From assembly GCA_029256665.1 (NCBI GenBank), contig JAQSXN010000267.1, positions 1 through 6,079 on the forward strand: a stretch of 6,079 nt of DNA, in the 5' to 3' direction. The notes below the pieces were generated by a model. It ran no database searches. It was not told the origin of the DNA and saw only the letters and a program-made list of their open reading frames with translations. Position numbers and translations under genes: made by a program. Positions 6,015 to 6,079 of this stretch are shown piece after piece (position 1 is the stretch's first letter; the number at the start of each line of letters is the position of its first letter). This stretch comes from Paenibacillus sp. Lineage in GTDB: Bacteria; Bacillota; Bacilli; Paenibacillales; Paenibacillaceae.

Positions 6015-6079
6015 CTGCAGTCCCCCTATCGTCGTCCAACGGTATCGTGATATGGACTTCCGCTCCGCCATCGCCGCCG
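6007..6079 (-). CDS. Sensor histidine kinase, C-terminal 23 residues (cut by the right edge)
   Basis: A frame open to the right edge encodes GGDGGAEVHITIPLDDDRG, a few further residues and a TAA stop ending at 6007. The Gly-rich turn followed by an alternating beta strand and Ile-Pro is the usual end of the HATPase_c domain in YesM-type (LytS-like) histidine kinases. The stop overlaps the ATG of the YesN-type regulator by 8 bases, which is the normal kinase-regulator arrangement. Only the tail is present, so the sensor domain and signal cannot be judged. Identity rests on this short motif and on the neighbouring regulator. Confidence 0.75.
   Translation of the reverse strand, partial: GGDGGAEVHITIPLDDDRGTADV
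6021..6027 (-). promoter_or_regulatory. Ribosome binding site that fixes the response regulator start
   Basis: AGGGGGA on the minus strand lies seven bases before the ATG at 6014 and sits within the last codons of the kinase gene. It supports this start over the in-frame ATG at 6071. Confidence 0.7.

Noticed and set aside
6015..6071. Nineteen-codon N-terminal extension of the response regulator from ATG at 6071
   Set aside because: It lies inside the kinase gene in another frame. Receiver domains begin at the MYNLLIVDDED start, which has a good ribosome site.

Overview
The window looks like a chromosomal piece from a Paenibacillus- or Cohnella-type member of the Bacillota. The evidence is the pairing of a YesM/YesN-style two-component system with an LplB/YtcP-style sugar permease pair and a DUF3502-type lipoprotein, together with strong AGGAGG ribosome sites and moderately high GC in the main operon. 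All genes read on the minus strand, so transcription runs from high to low coordinates.

Layout in transcription order. (1) 6079-6007: last 23 codons of a sensor histidine kinase. (2) 6014-4404: a 536-residue response regulator (REC domain plus C-terminal AraC helix-turn-helix), overlapping the kinase stop by 8 bases. (3) 4403-4281: a 123-base gap with a relaxed cre-like site, a direct repeat of about 13 bases at 20-base spacing, an intrinsic terminator and a possible activator-dependent promoter. (4) 4280-3375 and 3362-2424: two ABC permease subunits. (5) 2423-2309: a 115-base spacer with 9-base direct repeats 42 bases apart. (6) 2308-761: the substrate-binding lipoprotein. (7) 740-699: a strong terminator whose stem is complete only in the minus-strand RNA. 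(8) 698-329: an AT-rich control region with a well-formed promoter and a very good CcpA cre match. (9) 328-1: the start of a membrane-anchored sensor or regulator, cut by the window edge.

Inferred function: the kinase senses an extracellular sugar signal and phosphorylates the regulator, which activates the downstream transporter. The lipoprotein captures an oligosaccharide or modified sugar and the two permeases carry it in. No ATPase gene is present; transporters of this type in Bacillota usually borrow a shared MsmX-type ATPase. The substrate cannot be read from the sequence. Most of the window is a well-known architecture. The less ordinary material is in the control regions: the terminator/promoter junction at 4281-4409, the repeats before the binding-protein gene, and the AT-rich stretch at 1-660 with its cre site and an orphan ribosome site.
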